A DNA stretch of 32,978 nt from Maricaulis salignorans. Its GTDB lineage: Bacteria > Pseudomonadota > Alphaproteobacteria > Caulobacterales > Aquidulcibacteraceae. The translations under genes and the position numbers were made by a program. The stretch lies in contig CAMDDL010000027.1 of the NCBI GenBank assembly GCA_945891505.1, forward strand, positions 1-32,978, read 5' to 3'. Within the stretch, counting starts at the first letter, position 1. Each line of letters starts with the position of its first letter. Positions 7,492 to 17,645 of the stretch are shown piece by piece. The notes below the pieces were generated by a model. It did no database searches. It was not told the origin of the DNA and saw nothing but the letters and a program-made list of their open reading frames with translations.

Positions 7492-8766
7492 TTAGGCGAA
7501 GCTTGCCGTGAAAAGGGGTGCCGCGGCAAGCCCTGCGGCGGGTCCAATCGCTGCTGCGGCAGCTAAACCCTGTTCAGCAGCAGCAACTGCCGCGCGGGCC
7601 GCCTGTTGCACCGCTGGTGCCTCTACGCGTCGGATTCGTGCCGACACGTCAGAGAGCGGCAAGGGGCGACCATAGAGAAGTGTCTGGCTGACAGCGGCCT
7701 CACAGCGGGCGGCAGGGCTTTCAGCGGCCATCATCATGCTGGCTTCGAGAATGCGAACCGCGCGTTTAAGCTCAAGTGGCGTTGGGCCATGCTCGGCCAT
7801 TTGCACCAAATGATCTGCCGTGCGGCGTGCGACATCGCCAGCGTCCGAAGGACCACAGCCGACAGAAACGCAAATACGCCCTGAATCCTCATAGAGGTCG
7901 CAGAACGCCTCAACCGAATAGACGAGGCCACGGGTCTCACGCAGGTCTTGGAACAAACGCGACGCCATGCCGCCGCCCAAAATCTCACACATCACCCGCG
8001 CCGCAATCGCCTCTTCGCCGCCCATACGCGGCCCGGGCAAGGAGAAGGTCAGATGGACTTGTTCTGCATCGCGCACCTCGCTCAAAGCCCGACCACCGAC
8101 TTTGGCGGGCTCAGTCGCGGCAGGATCAAACGGGGCTAAGTCACCAAAGGCGCGCTCAACTTGATCTTCGATCTCTGCCTCATCCAAGGCCCCTGATACG
8201 GCGACCAGCATGGTCGACGGGGCATAAGCGCGACCACGGAAAGCATGGATCGCCGCTTGATCAATCCCAGCAAGGCTGGCCTCATCGCCCAAAATGGGGC
8301 GACCCAAGGCGTGATCCGGGAAGGCTGCAAACTGGTGCAAGACCCCACAGCGGTCTTCAGGATCGTCAAAGGCCTCGCCAATCTCTTGCAGCACCACCCC
8401 TTTTTCGAGCGCCAAATCTTCCGGTCGCAGGTGTGGCTTCAAGACGAGGTCTGTCGTCAAACCGAGCGCAAACGACGCATCATCGGCAAGGCAGCGGGCG
8501 AAAAAGCCTGTGCGCTCATAACCCGTGGCGGCATTAAGATAGATCCCACGCCCTTCGGCTTCCTCAGCCAGGGTGCGCGCATCGCGCCCACCAGCACCTT
8601 TGAAAACCAAATGTTCGAGTAGATGCGCGATACCATTTTCGCGCATCGTCTCAGACCGCGTGCCTGCCTTTATCCAGACACCCACGCAGGTGCTGGCAAG
8701 GCCCGGGATCGGGTCCATCAAGAGACGTACACCATTGGAGAGGGTTTTTAGGCTCGCAACGCTCAT
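7492..8766 (-). CDS. M16 family zinc metallopeptidase (processing-peptidase-like)
   Basis: This is a 424-residue peptidase of the pitrilysin/mitochondrial processing peptidase family. The inverted zinc motif HLLEH is at 48-52 and the third zinc ligand Glu128 lies 76 residues beyond, within VVLQEIGEAFDDPED, as expected for an active M16 enzyme. LNAATGYERTGFF matches the conserved strand after the motif. The C-terminal half is the usual inactive domain and ends Ala-rich. The open frame extends 33 codons upstream, but the ATG at 8766 overlaps the thrC stop codon as ATGA, which fixes the start and implies translational coupling. Alphaproteobacterial homologues often sit next to thrC. No signal peptide is seen, so it is probably cytoplasmic. 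Confidence 0.93.
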   Translation of the reverse strand: MSVASLKTLSNGVRLLMDPIPGLASTCVGVWIKAGTRSETMRENGIAHLLEHLVFKGAGGRDARTLAEEAEGRGIYLNAATGYERTGFFARCLADDASFALGLTTDLVLKPHLRPEDLALEKGVVLQEIGEAFDDPEDRCGVLHQFAAFPDHALGRPILGDEASLAGIDQAAIHAFRGRAYAPSTMLVAVSGALDEAEIEDQVERAFGDLAPFDPAATEPAKVGGRALSEVRDAEQVHLTFSLPGPRMGGEEAIAARVMCEILGGGMASRLFQDLRETRGLVYSVEAFCDLYEDSGRICVSVGCGPSDAGDVARRTADHLVQMAEHGPTPLELKRAVRILEASMMMAAESPAARCEAAVSQTLLYGRPLPLSDVSARIRRVEAPAVQQAARAAVAAAEQGLAAAAAIGPAAGLAAAPLFTASFA

Positions 8767-10163
8767 GCTGTGGTGCCGATATGGGAGCGGATATAGGCTT
8801 TGACGGCAGCTACATCGGAAGGCATGTCGACCATGACTTCTTTCCGGTCGAGAAGATCGGCGCAATGGCGCGGCAGGCCGGGGGCTTGGCCCAAGATCGC
8901 CTCAACCGTTTCTGGGAATTTTGCCGGGTGAGCGGTCGCCAGCAAGACGCGGGCACCTTTGATCTCATCCTCACCAAAGCGGGCGCGCCAGCCCACAGCC
9001 GTGTGGGGGCACAAAACTTCACCGGTCTGCTCAAAACAATCGGCCAAGGCCCAGCGTGTTTCTTGGTCATCGACGCCAAACGCGTCAAAATGCTGCTTTA
9101 ACATGGCGAGTGCGGGTGCAGGAATGTCAAACGAACCGCTTTGGCCGAACTGGTCATAAAGCTTCTTCAGAACCGCAGCATCGCGGCCAACGGCCTCAAA
9201 AATGATGCGCTCAAAATTACTAGCGACACTAATGTCCATCGCAGGGCTTAAGGTCGCAAGGCTTGCTTGAGACTTGGCATAGGTGCCGGTTTCAAAGGCT
9301 TGAGCGATCCCGTCATTCGCATTGGTCGCAATCATGATGCGGCCAATCGGTGCCCCGATCATCTTGGCGACATAGCCTGCCAAAGCATCGCCGAAATTGC
9401 CCGATGGCACGGTGAAGTTCACAGGGCCTGCGGCTGAAAGTGCGGCAGAGGCCACCACATAATAGACCGACTGCGCCATGATGCGCGCCCAATTGATCGA
9501 GTTTACGGGCGAGAGCGCGACTTCTTGCGCGAAAGCCTTGTCGGCAAACATCGCTTTCACAAGGGCTTGCGCCGTGTCGAAGTCACCGTCGATAGTGAGT
9601 GCGTGCACATTGTCGCCACCTGAGGCAGTCATGAAGCGGCGCTGAACATCTGACACACGCCCCTTGGGCATCAAGACGAACAGGTCCACGCGGTCGGTTT
9701 CTTTCAACGCTTCCACCGCTGCCCCGCCCGTATCGCCCGAGGTGGCGCACACGATGGCCAAGCGCGCATCGCGGCGTTCCAGCGCAAGGCTGTAAAGCCC
9801 GGCCAACAGCTGCATCGCAATGTCTTTGAAGGCCAAAGATGGCCCGTGGAACAATTCTAAAATATAGTCCCCCGGCCCAACTTGCTGCACCGGCGTGATG
9901 CCCGGATTGGCCCACTGGCCACCATAGGCTTCTTCGGTCAGGCCGATGGCTTCCTGCATGCTGAGGTCTTTGCCAGCAAACAAGGATAGGACCGCCGCTG
10001 CAGTGTCCGCATAGGGTGCGGTCGCCGCCGCGCGGATTTGCTCCGCACTCAAGCGCGGCCAGCTCTCAGGCACATAGAGGCCGCCGTCTGGCGCGAGGCC
10101 AGTCAGAAGGGCGTCAAGGAAGGAAACCGACGGGGACCCGCCACGGGTCGAAATATAGCGCAT
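8763..10163 (-). CDS. thrC: Threonine synthase
   Basis: It converts O-phospho-L-homoserine to L-threonine with pyridoxal phosphate, the last step of threonine synthesis. It has 466 residues, fitting the long class II type. The N-terminus MRYISTRGG is typical. The PLP lysine is Lys113 in FHGPSLAFKDIAMQ. The phosphate-binding loop is PSGNFGDALAGY, and ATSGDTGGAAVEA is also conserved. It lies 24 bases downstream of SURF1 and overlaps the M16 gene by ATGA. There is no clear ribosome site in front of its ATG, so it may depend on upstream translation. Its place at the tail of a cytochrome oxidase cluster is usual in alphaproteobacteria. Confidence 0.97.
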   Translation of the reverse strand: MRYISTRGGSPSVSFLDALLTGLAPDGGLYVPESWPRLSAEQIRAAATAPYADTAAAVLSLFAGKDLSMQEAIGLTEEAYGGQWANPGITPVQQVGPGDYILELFHGPSLAFKDIAMQLLAGLYSLALERRDARLAIVCATSGDTGGAAVEALKETDRVDLFVLMPKGRVSDVQRRFMTASGGDNVHALTIDGDFDTAQALVKAMFADKAFAQEVALSPVNSINWARIMAQSVYYVVASAALSAAGPVNFTVPSGNFGDALAGYVAKMIGAPIGRIMIATNANDGIAQAFETGTYAKSQASLATLSPAMDISVASNFERIIFEAVGRDAAVLKKLYDQFGQSGSFDIPAPALAMLKQHFDAFGVDDQETRWALADCFEQTGEVLCPHTAVGWRARFGEDEIKGARVLLATAHPAKFPETVEAILGQAPGLPRHCADLLDRKEVMVDMPSDVAAVKAYIRSHIGTTA

Positions 10164-10187
10164 GATTTTGCTTTATCGTGTTGAAGT

Positions 10188-11096
10188 TTAGGAGGGGGAG
10201 CGACCAAAACGCAGACGGCCGGTACGAATATGCAGCCCCGTATAGACCCCGATGAGCGCGAAGCCAAATCCCCACCATGTTAAGGCATAGCCTAAGTGTC
10301 TTTCGGGGGGGATTTGATTCGCGCCTTTGCTGTCAGCCCATGGGTTGATTTGCGTCTGACCACTTGCCAGCGGGTCGACCAGATTGAGGGCGACATAATA
10401 AGCAGGTGAGCCACTGGTCAGTTTCAAACTGGCCCCCATGGCAGGCAAGTCCGGCCAATACCAATCCTTCAGGATGGGGTCATTATCGGGCGTGAAGCTG
10501 TTGGCTTTGGCCCCTTTACGCAACACACCGCGATAACTGATCTGACCAGCCAACGCTGGCACCTTGTCGGCATCGGCTTCGGCGACAAAGCCACGATCAA
10601 CAAAAATCCAGCCATCTTCCAAAACGACAGGCGTGAAGATGCGATAGCCGCTGATGCCATCGCGTAGCGCGCGCACGTTGACGCTGCGCGGGTCAACCAA
10701 GCCTGTCAGCTCAACCGGGCGATACTCAGGCTGGGATGATTGCAAGGCAGCTGCAACGGAAACAGGTGCGGTAGCGGCACTAAGTGCGGGCGCACGCGAT
10801 TTCTCAACATACTTGGCCCATTGCCAATCACCGAGCATATACAAAATGCCCAAGCAGATGAGCGACAGCACGGTCAAAACCGGCATGGGGCGAAAGCTGG
10901 CTTTAGCCTTAACCTCTGCTTTGGCTGGGTTTGCTTCCGGTGCAGCCTCTTGCGCAGGCTCTGCAGGAGGCTCGGGTACCATCTCAGGCGGGGCCGAGGT
11001 AGAGGCAGGGGTTTGCTTCCCACTGGCCTTGCCGCGCACTTTCAGACCGGCAGGAACCCAGCCTTCTGGGGTCTCAACTAGAGGCGGCTTAGTCAT
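10188..11096 (-). CDS. SURF1 family cytochrome oxidase assembly protein
   Basis: SURF1 (Shy1) helps insert heme a into oxidase subunit I. The 302-residue protein has an unusual Pro/Ala/Glu-rich N-terminal extension of about 65 residues that should lie in the cytoplasm. Then comes TM1 (VLTVLSLICLGILYMLGDWQWAK with the conserved WQW), a periplasmic domain with RPVELTG, VFVDRGF-like WIFVDRGFV and PDNDP..KDWYWPD, and TM2 near the C-terminus (HLGYALTWWGFGFALIG). The ATG at 11096 lies inside the DUF983 gene, overlapping its end by 8 bases (ATGACTAA). The frame continues 19 codons further upstream without a better start. Confidence 0.93.
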   Translation of the reverse strand: MTKPPLVETPEGWVPAGLKVRGKASGKQTPASTSAPPEMVPEPPAEPAQEAAPEANPAKAEVKAKASFRPMPVLTVLSLICLGILYMLGDWQWAKYVEKSRAPALSAATAPVSVAAALQSSQPEYRPVELTGLVDPRSVNVRALRDGISGYRIFTPVVLEDGWIFVDRGFVAEADADKVPALAGQISYRGVLRKGAKANSFTPDNDPILKDWYWPDLPAMGASLKLTSGSPAYYVALNLVDPLASGQTQINPWADSKGANQIPPERHLGYALTWWGFGFALIGVYTGLHIRTGRLRFGRSPS

Positions 11097-11460
11097 GGGG
11101 AATCTTTCGAGCCTGTCGGCCTTCGCCTGCCCGATAGCGCCATTGCATGGCAAACATCATTGCCTTGAAGGGACGCAACAAGCCGATGCAGACGGCGGCG
11201 GTGAACGGCAAAGCGATCAGAATTAAGAGCCAAATCGGCGGACGAAAGGCTAATTCAGCGATCAAAATGAAGGGCACGCAAATGGCACCCGCAACCAGAA
11301 TAACAAAAACGGCAGGGCCATCACCGGCATCTTCGATCGAAAAATCGGCTTTGCAGGACGGGCAACTGGGCTTGATCGTCAACAAGCCGTCAAACAAGGG
11401 CGCCTGCCCGCAATTGGGACACAAGCTGAGCAGCCCTGCTTTCCATATACTTACCGCCAT
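11089..11460 (-). CDS. DUF983 family membrane protein
   Basis: This is a small protein of 123 residues from the ATG at 11460. It has two CxxC pairs near the N-terminus (LCPNCG and CPSCKADF), suggesting a zinc ribbon. Two transmembrane helices follow (AVFVILVAGAICVPFILIA and WLLILIALPFTAAVCIGLL). DUF983 genes are regular members of alphaproteobacterial cox clusters but have no established role; a part in copper or heme handling is a guess. The open frame also allows a TTG at 11475, but only the ATG has a GGA-containing upstream sequence. It overlaps the SURF1 start. Confidence 0.85.
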   Translation of the reverse strand: MAVSIWKAGLLSLCPNCGQAPLFDGLLTIKPSCPSCKADFSIEDAGDGPAVFVILVAGAICVPFILIAELAFRPPIWLLILIALPFTAAVCIGLLRPFKAMMFAMQWRYRAGEGRQARKIPHD

Positions 11461-11572
11461 CGGCTTTTTGTCCAATCGATCTGGTCTGCCAATTTAGAGT
11501 TCGAACGCCCCCTTAGCACAAACGATGTGGCGCGCGGACAGGTTTTGCAGAAACAAGGGCTTGAAACGACAA

Positions 11573-11596
11573 TGGGCGGGAGTTGCCTCCCGCCCA
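11573..11596 (-). terminator. Hairpin after ctaE
   Basis: TGGGCGGGAG and CTCCCGCCCA form a perfect 10-bp stem with loop TTGC, 24 bases after the ctaE stop. The minus-strand tail (TTGTCGTTTC) is only weakly U-rich, so it likely attenuates rather than fully stops transcription into DUF983-SURF1-thrC. Confidence 0.6.
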
Positions 11597-11620
11597 CTCA
11601 ATCAGTGATGTAGCGCTAGC

Positions 11621-12661
11621 TTACGAGAAGGCTACGTAGATAAAGGCAAACAAGAACAGCCATACCACGTCAACGAAGTGCCAATACCAAGCGGCAGCCT
11701 CAAAGCCAAAGTGCTTCTTTTCGGTGAAGTGGCCAGCCATGAGGCGGAACAAGCAGACCGCCAAGAAGATGGTGCCGATGATGACGTGAGCGCCGTGGAA
11801 GCCTGTCGCCATAAAGAAGGACGAACCATAGACGCCAACGGTTTCGCCACCGAAGCCGAAATATTTTTCATGCAAGGCATGCTCATATTCAAGAACCTGC
11901 AATCCCGTGAAGCCCAAGCCCAACAAAACCGTGATGATCAGGCCCAATTGCGCGCCCTTACGGTTGCCTTCTTGCAGCGCATGGTGCGCCCAAGTGACCG
12001 TCGTACCCGAAAGCAAAAGAACCAGAGTGTTCATGAGTGGCAGGTGGAACGCATCGAGGGTTTCCACCCCTTCTGGCGGCCAAGTTGCCCAAGCCGAAGC
12101 AACTTCGGGAATGGTAGAGAGCGTACGTTCATCCGCATACAAGCCGACTTCAAAGAACATCCAAAACCAAGCCACGAAGAACATGACTTCAGAAGCGATG
12201 AACAAGATCATGCCATAACGCAGGCCGATGCCGACGACAGGTGTATGATCGCCCTTATGGCTTTCCTTAATCACATCGCGCCACCAAGAGGCCATGCAAA
12301 AGAGGGTAAAGAGGAAGCCGCCGACCAAGATGATCGGGTCGCCCTTGCCCAAGAGCCAGTACCATTGCTGCGACGTTTTAAAGTCCGCAATCGTTTTGGC
12401 TTGAAGCGCAGGATCAAGGCCTTGGAAGCCAGAGTTGGCTTGCATGCCAGCCTCAACGGCTTTCCAGCCACCCGCTAATGCGGTTTTGGCTGCTTCTTCA
12501 TTGGCGAAATAGCCTTGAATGACCGACATAGGATCATCAACAAAGCCCTTCATGAAGACAACGGCACCAATGGCCAGAATGAAGAGTGCCAGCGACGATA
12601 CAACCGGCCAAGGGCTAGGATCGACGAGGTGGTAGTCATGTTTTACGGCGGCGTGACCCAT
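11621..12661 (-). CDS. ctaE: Cytochrome c oxidase subunit III
   Basis: This is subunit III of the aa3 oxidase in the inner membrane. The N-terminus [12 protein letters not shown] is diagnostic. Later signatures are [24 protein letters not shown]-like [36 protein letters not shown] and [22 protein letters not shown], giving seven helices. At 346 residues it is clearly longer than the usual 260-295. The excess is a soluble segment between TM1 and TM2 at about residues 41-105 ([18 protein letters not shown] onward). This segment is in frame, uninterrupted and compositionally normal, so it is not a sequencing artefact by eye. It is preceded by ctaG with a 120-base gap and followed by a GC-rich hairpin. 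Confidence 0.96.
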   Translation of the reverse strand: MGHAAVKHDYHLVDPSPWPVVSSLALFILAIGAVVFMKGFVDDPMSVIQGYFANEEAAKTALAGGWKAVEAGMQANSGFQGLDPALQAKTIADFKTSQQWYWLLGKGDPIILVGGFLFTLFCMASWWRDVIKESHKGDHTPVVGIGLRYGMILFIASEVMFFVAWFWMFFEVGLYADERTLSTIPEVASAWATWPPEGVETLDAFHLPLMNTLVLLLSGTTVTWAHHALQEGNRKGAQLGLIITVLLGLGFTGLQVLEYEHALHEKYFGFGGETVGVYGSSFFMATGFHGAHVIIGTIFLAVCLFRLMAGHFTEKKHFGFEAAAWYWHFVDVVWLFLFAFIYVAFS

Positions 12662-12781
12662 GTTTTGGCCCTGTACTATGTCCCGACGCTGTAGGCGCGG
12701 GAATCCCGAAGTTCTGCTAGTCGTTTAGCGCGTTCTTGCCGAAAGAGGCAACCACAGAAAGCCGTTTTACTTCAGCTTCCT

Positions 12782-13363
12782 TCACTGTGTCGTCACCGTG
12801 GGTTTGGCCCCACCGGCTTGCGCTTGGGCAATCGCTTTATCGCCTGCTTCAAAAAACGTGTACGACAGGGTCACTTCGGTGACTTCGTCGACATTGCGGT
12901 CGGTAGCCAGCGAGGGATCGACGTAAAAGATCACCGGCAATTCCATGCTTTCGCCCGGCTGCAGCGTGCGATCTTGGAAGCAAAAGCACTCCAGCTTCTG
13001 AAAATAAGGCCCGACCTTGTGTGGTGTGACATTGTAGGTCGCCACCGCTGTGACGGGTCGGTTGGACTCATTTTTAACCGTATAAAAGGCCAAGCCATTT
13101 TCGCCGAGCTTTAGCGAAACGACGGGCTTCTCAGGCTTAAACGACCAAGGAAGGCCGGGGGCAACATTGGCGTCAAAGCGGACCTGAATGGTGCGGGTCA
13201 GGACTTGGCTGGCGGCCTCTGTGGCGACTTGCGTGGTGCCGCCATAGCCTGTGACTTGGCAAAACAGCTGATAAAGCGGCACAGCGGCATAGGCAGCACC
13301 CAGCATGGCCAGAGGCACCAAGCCTGCGATCAAGCCGAAACGTGCTGTCTTGGTCATTGCCAT
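12782..13363 (-). CDS. ctaG: Cytochrome c oxidase assembly protein CtaG/Cox11
   Basis: This is the copper chaperone that delivers Cu(I) to the Cu(B) site of subunit I. It has 193 residues, with one N-terminal membrane anchor (GLIAGLVPLAMLGAAYAAVPLY) and then an immunoglobulin-like periplasmic domain. The copper ligands are Cys126 and Cys128 in KLECFCFQD. Cys35 in LYQLFCQVTGYGG is also conserved in the family. An AGGAGC ribosome site lies 5 bases before the ATG. It follows the 48-residue membrane protein gene by 9 bases and sits in the standard place between ctaB and ctaE. Confidence 0.96.
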   Translation of the reverse strand: MAMTKTARFGLIAGLVPLAMLGAAYAAVPLYQLFCQVTGYGGTTQVATEAASQVLTRTIQVRFDANVAPGLPWSFKPEKPVVSLKLGENGLAFYTVKNESNRPVTAVATYNVTPHKVGPYFQKLECFCFQDRTLQPGESMELPVIFYVDPSLATDRNVDEVTEVTLSYTFFEAGDKAIAQAQAGGAKPTVTTQ

Positions 13364-13372
13364 CGGATGCTC

Positions 13373-13519
13373 CTAAAACGGCTTGTTCAGGGCATGGCCC
13401 TGTAGACGGACCATGGTCACCAAAAACACAATCGCGACAAAGCCGAAGAGGCAAAGGGCTATAGCCAAACTGCGACGATTGCGGGCAGCGATCGGGTCGA
13501 GGGGCGCTTTATCGGTCAT
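13373..13519 (-). CDS. Small single-span membrane protein of the cox cluster (CoxF-like)
   Basis: This short gene of 48 codons is easily missed. It reads MTDKAPLDPIAARNRRSLAI, then a hydrophobic helix (ALCLFGFVAIVFLVTMVRL), and ends in QGHALNKPF. A basic cluster (RNRR) before the helix predicts a cytoplasmic N-terminus. AAGG precedes the ATG and the gene ends 9 bases before ctaG, whose ribosome site overlaps the stop codon region. Alphaproteobacterial cox clusters regularly have a small single-helix protein at this place between ctaB and ctaG, sometimes called CoxF. Its role is not established; assembly or stabilisation of the oxidase is inferred. Confidence 0.8.
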   Translation of the reverse strand: MTDKAPLDPIAARNRRSLAIALCLFGFVAIVFLVTMVRLQGHALNKPF

Positions 13520-13578
13520 TATCTTCGCCTTGCAAACGTGTAAAATTGTCTCAGTCTCAGAACCCGCCTTCCCCTAAA

Positions 13579-13596
13579 CTAAGGCCAAAACCTTAG
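13579..13596 (-). terminator. Hairpin over the ctaB stop codon
   Basis: CTAAGG and CCTTAG pair perfectly around a 6-base spacer. On the minus strand the structure includes the ctaB stop codon and is followed by TTTAGG. It is weak, and probably at most an attenuator or RNA-processing signal. Confidence 0.3.
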
Positions 13597-14597
13597 CCGA
13601 ACAGGGGCGAATGCAGGCCGAACCCATGTTCGACCAGCAATGCGGCAAATAGCGCCGTCAAGTAAAGTAACGAAAAGGCGAACAGGTCGCGCGCGGGGCG
13701 ATTGTCGATCTGCTTATCAGAGTAAAGCGCGCGGCCTTCTTCCCGCCCGTCCGCGTCGCCAGCGCGAGAGCGGAAGACACGCCAAGCAAGCAAAAGGAAG
13801 ACGAGGCCAGTCGAAACCGAGACCCACGCATAAATCTGACCACCTAGACCAGTCCAAACGGGCAAAACGCCGACGATCACCAGAGCGATTGAATAGAGGA
13901 AAATCTGTAAGCGGGTTGACGCTGGGCCCTTAGCCACTGGCATCATCGGCACATTGGCCGACGCATAATCGCCAGCTTTGTACAAAGCCAAAGCCCACGA
14001 ATGTGGCGGGGTCCATAAGAAGATGATCCCAACCAACAGCCAAGCATCCAAAGGCATGTCGCCCGTCGCAGCGGCCCAAGCCACCAAAGGCGGCAAGGCC
14101 CCCGCTAGCCCGCCGATCACAATGTTCTGTGGGGTCGAGCGTTTGAGCCACATGGAATAAACCACGGCGTAGAAGAAGATGGTAAAGGCCAAGAGGCTTG
14201 CCGCCAGATAGTCTTTCGCAGTCAATGCCAGCAACAACACCGACAAAATGCTCATCACAATACCCATTGCCAAAGCTTCGTCCTTATGGACAAGCCCCGC
14301 CGGCACCGGGCGCATGCGGGTACGCTTCATCAGACCATCAATATCGGCATCGTACCACATATTGAGCGCGCCTGCCGCCCCTGCCCCCATGGCAATCGCA
14401 AAAATCGCAAGAGCGCCCAAAATCGGATTGTGATCACCCGGCGCACAGAGATAGCCAACCACAGCCGTGAAAATCACCAAGGACATCACGCGCGGCTTCA
14501 TCAGGTCGAGATAATCCTTCCAATCGGCGATACGCCGCTTGGGTTGGACGTCACCGGGATTTTGGCCCGGCAGATTTTGAGCGGGGATTTCGGTCAT
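13593..14597 (-). CDS. ctaB: Protoheme IX farnesyltransferase (heme O synthase)
   Basis: It adds a farnesyl group to heme b to make heme O, the precursor of heme A used by the oxidase encoded next to it. It has 334 residues with about nine predicted helices. Both prenyltransferase motifs are present: the first Asp-rich motif with Asn79, Asp83 and Asp87 in NMWYDADIDGLMKRTRMRPVP, and YKAGDYASANVPMMPV in the second half. LMKPRVMSLVIFTA at the N-terminus is also typical. The C-terminus carries a hydrophilic loop before the last helix (RSRAGDADGREEGRALYSDK), longer than in some homologues. It lies between ctaD and the small membrane protein gene. Confidence 0.96.
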   Translation of the reverse strand: MTEIPAQNLPGQNPGDVQPKRRIADWKDYLDLMKPRVMSLVIFTAVVGYLCAPGDHNPILGALAIFAIAMGAGAAGALNMWYDADIDGLMKRTRMRPVPAGLVHKDEALAMGIVMSILSVLLLALTAKDYLAASLLAFTIFFYAVVYSMWLKRSTPQNIVIGGLAGALPPLVAWAAATGDMPLDAWLLVGIIFLWTPPHSWALALYKAGDYASANVPMMPVAKGPASTRLQIFLYSIALVIVGVLPVWTGLGGQIYAWVSVSTGLVFLLLAWRVFRSRAGDADGREEGRALYSDKQIDNRPARDLFAFSLLYLTALFAALLVEHGFGLHSPLFG

Positions 14598-14613
14598 GAT
14601 GACTTTCTACGAA

Positions 14614-14646
14614 ACACGCCCCCGAAGTGGACCTTCGGGAGCGTGT
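14614..14646 (-). terminator. Hairpin between ctaD and ctaB
   Basis: Arms of 14 positions with one mismatch (outer ACACGC with GCGTGT, inner CCCGAAG with CTTCGGG) enclose a 5-base loop. On the minus strand the stem ends in TGTTTC. It lies 28 bases after the ctaD stop. This suits partial termination that keeps the structural subunits above the assembly factors. Confidence 0.65.
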
Positions 14647-14674
14647 AAAGTCCGGTTAAGTACCGAGGTTAAGA

Positions 14675-17238
<2,564 letters not shown>

Positions 17239-17645
17239 ATGATGCTCCCCTTAACCACATCAAACCCATGACGTGGCCTCATCGAACCGAAATAGCTCTC
17301 TGAGACCATTTGTCACGTGCGTCGATGTGTACAAATTGTCGCAGGGCAACAAAGAGTCGCCCCAGCCAAACAAGGCCATAACACGCCTAGGCAGCACGGG
17401 GAAAGTGGGGCGACACATTGGAAACACCATGCTTTTCAGTAATCCCGGACGTGTGCCTGCCCGCTGACACGCCTTTCCCTAAGGTTCACCTGACCGGCAC
17501 CATCTCGGAAATTAGGCAATTTGGGCCGAAGGCATAGGATTTCGCTTAAAATCAATGGCGCGCGTGTCATTATAGCTGGCTGTATCCCTCATTTGCATTG
17601 CCGCCAACACTGCGTAAGTCTGCCTATGTGTTGGAAGGAATACCC
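17239..17645. other. Divergent promoter region ctaC / tldD
   Basis: No gene is visible in these 407 bases. They should hold the ctaC promoter (minus) and the tldD promoter (plus). A perfect TATAAT appears on the minus strand at 17570-17575, but without a good partner box, and it would give a leader of over 300 bases. AAATTGTCGC at 17333-17342 is a decamer that also occurs, in one orientation or the other, in the peroxiredoxin/AlgH and serC promoter regions. I cannot assign a promoter with confidence. Confidence 0.4.

Noticed and set aside
7776-8537. Plus-strand frame of 253 residues opposite the M16 peptidase
   Set aside because: It is Arg/Pro/His-rich shadow text without a start signal; the M16 zinc motif with exact spacing is on the other strand.
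11678-12478. Plus-strand frame of 266 residues opposite ctaE
   Set aside because: It is antisense to subunit III, with charged low-complexity content typical of the reverse strand of a membrane protein gene.
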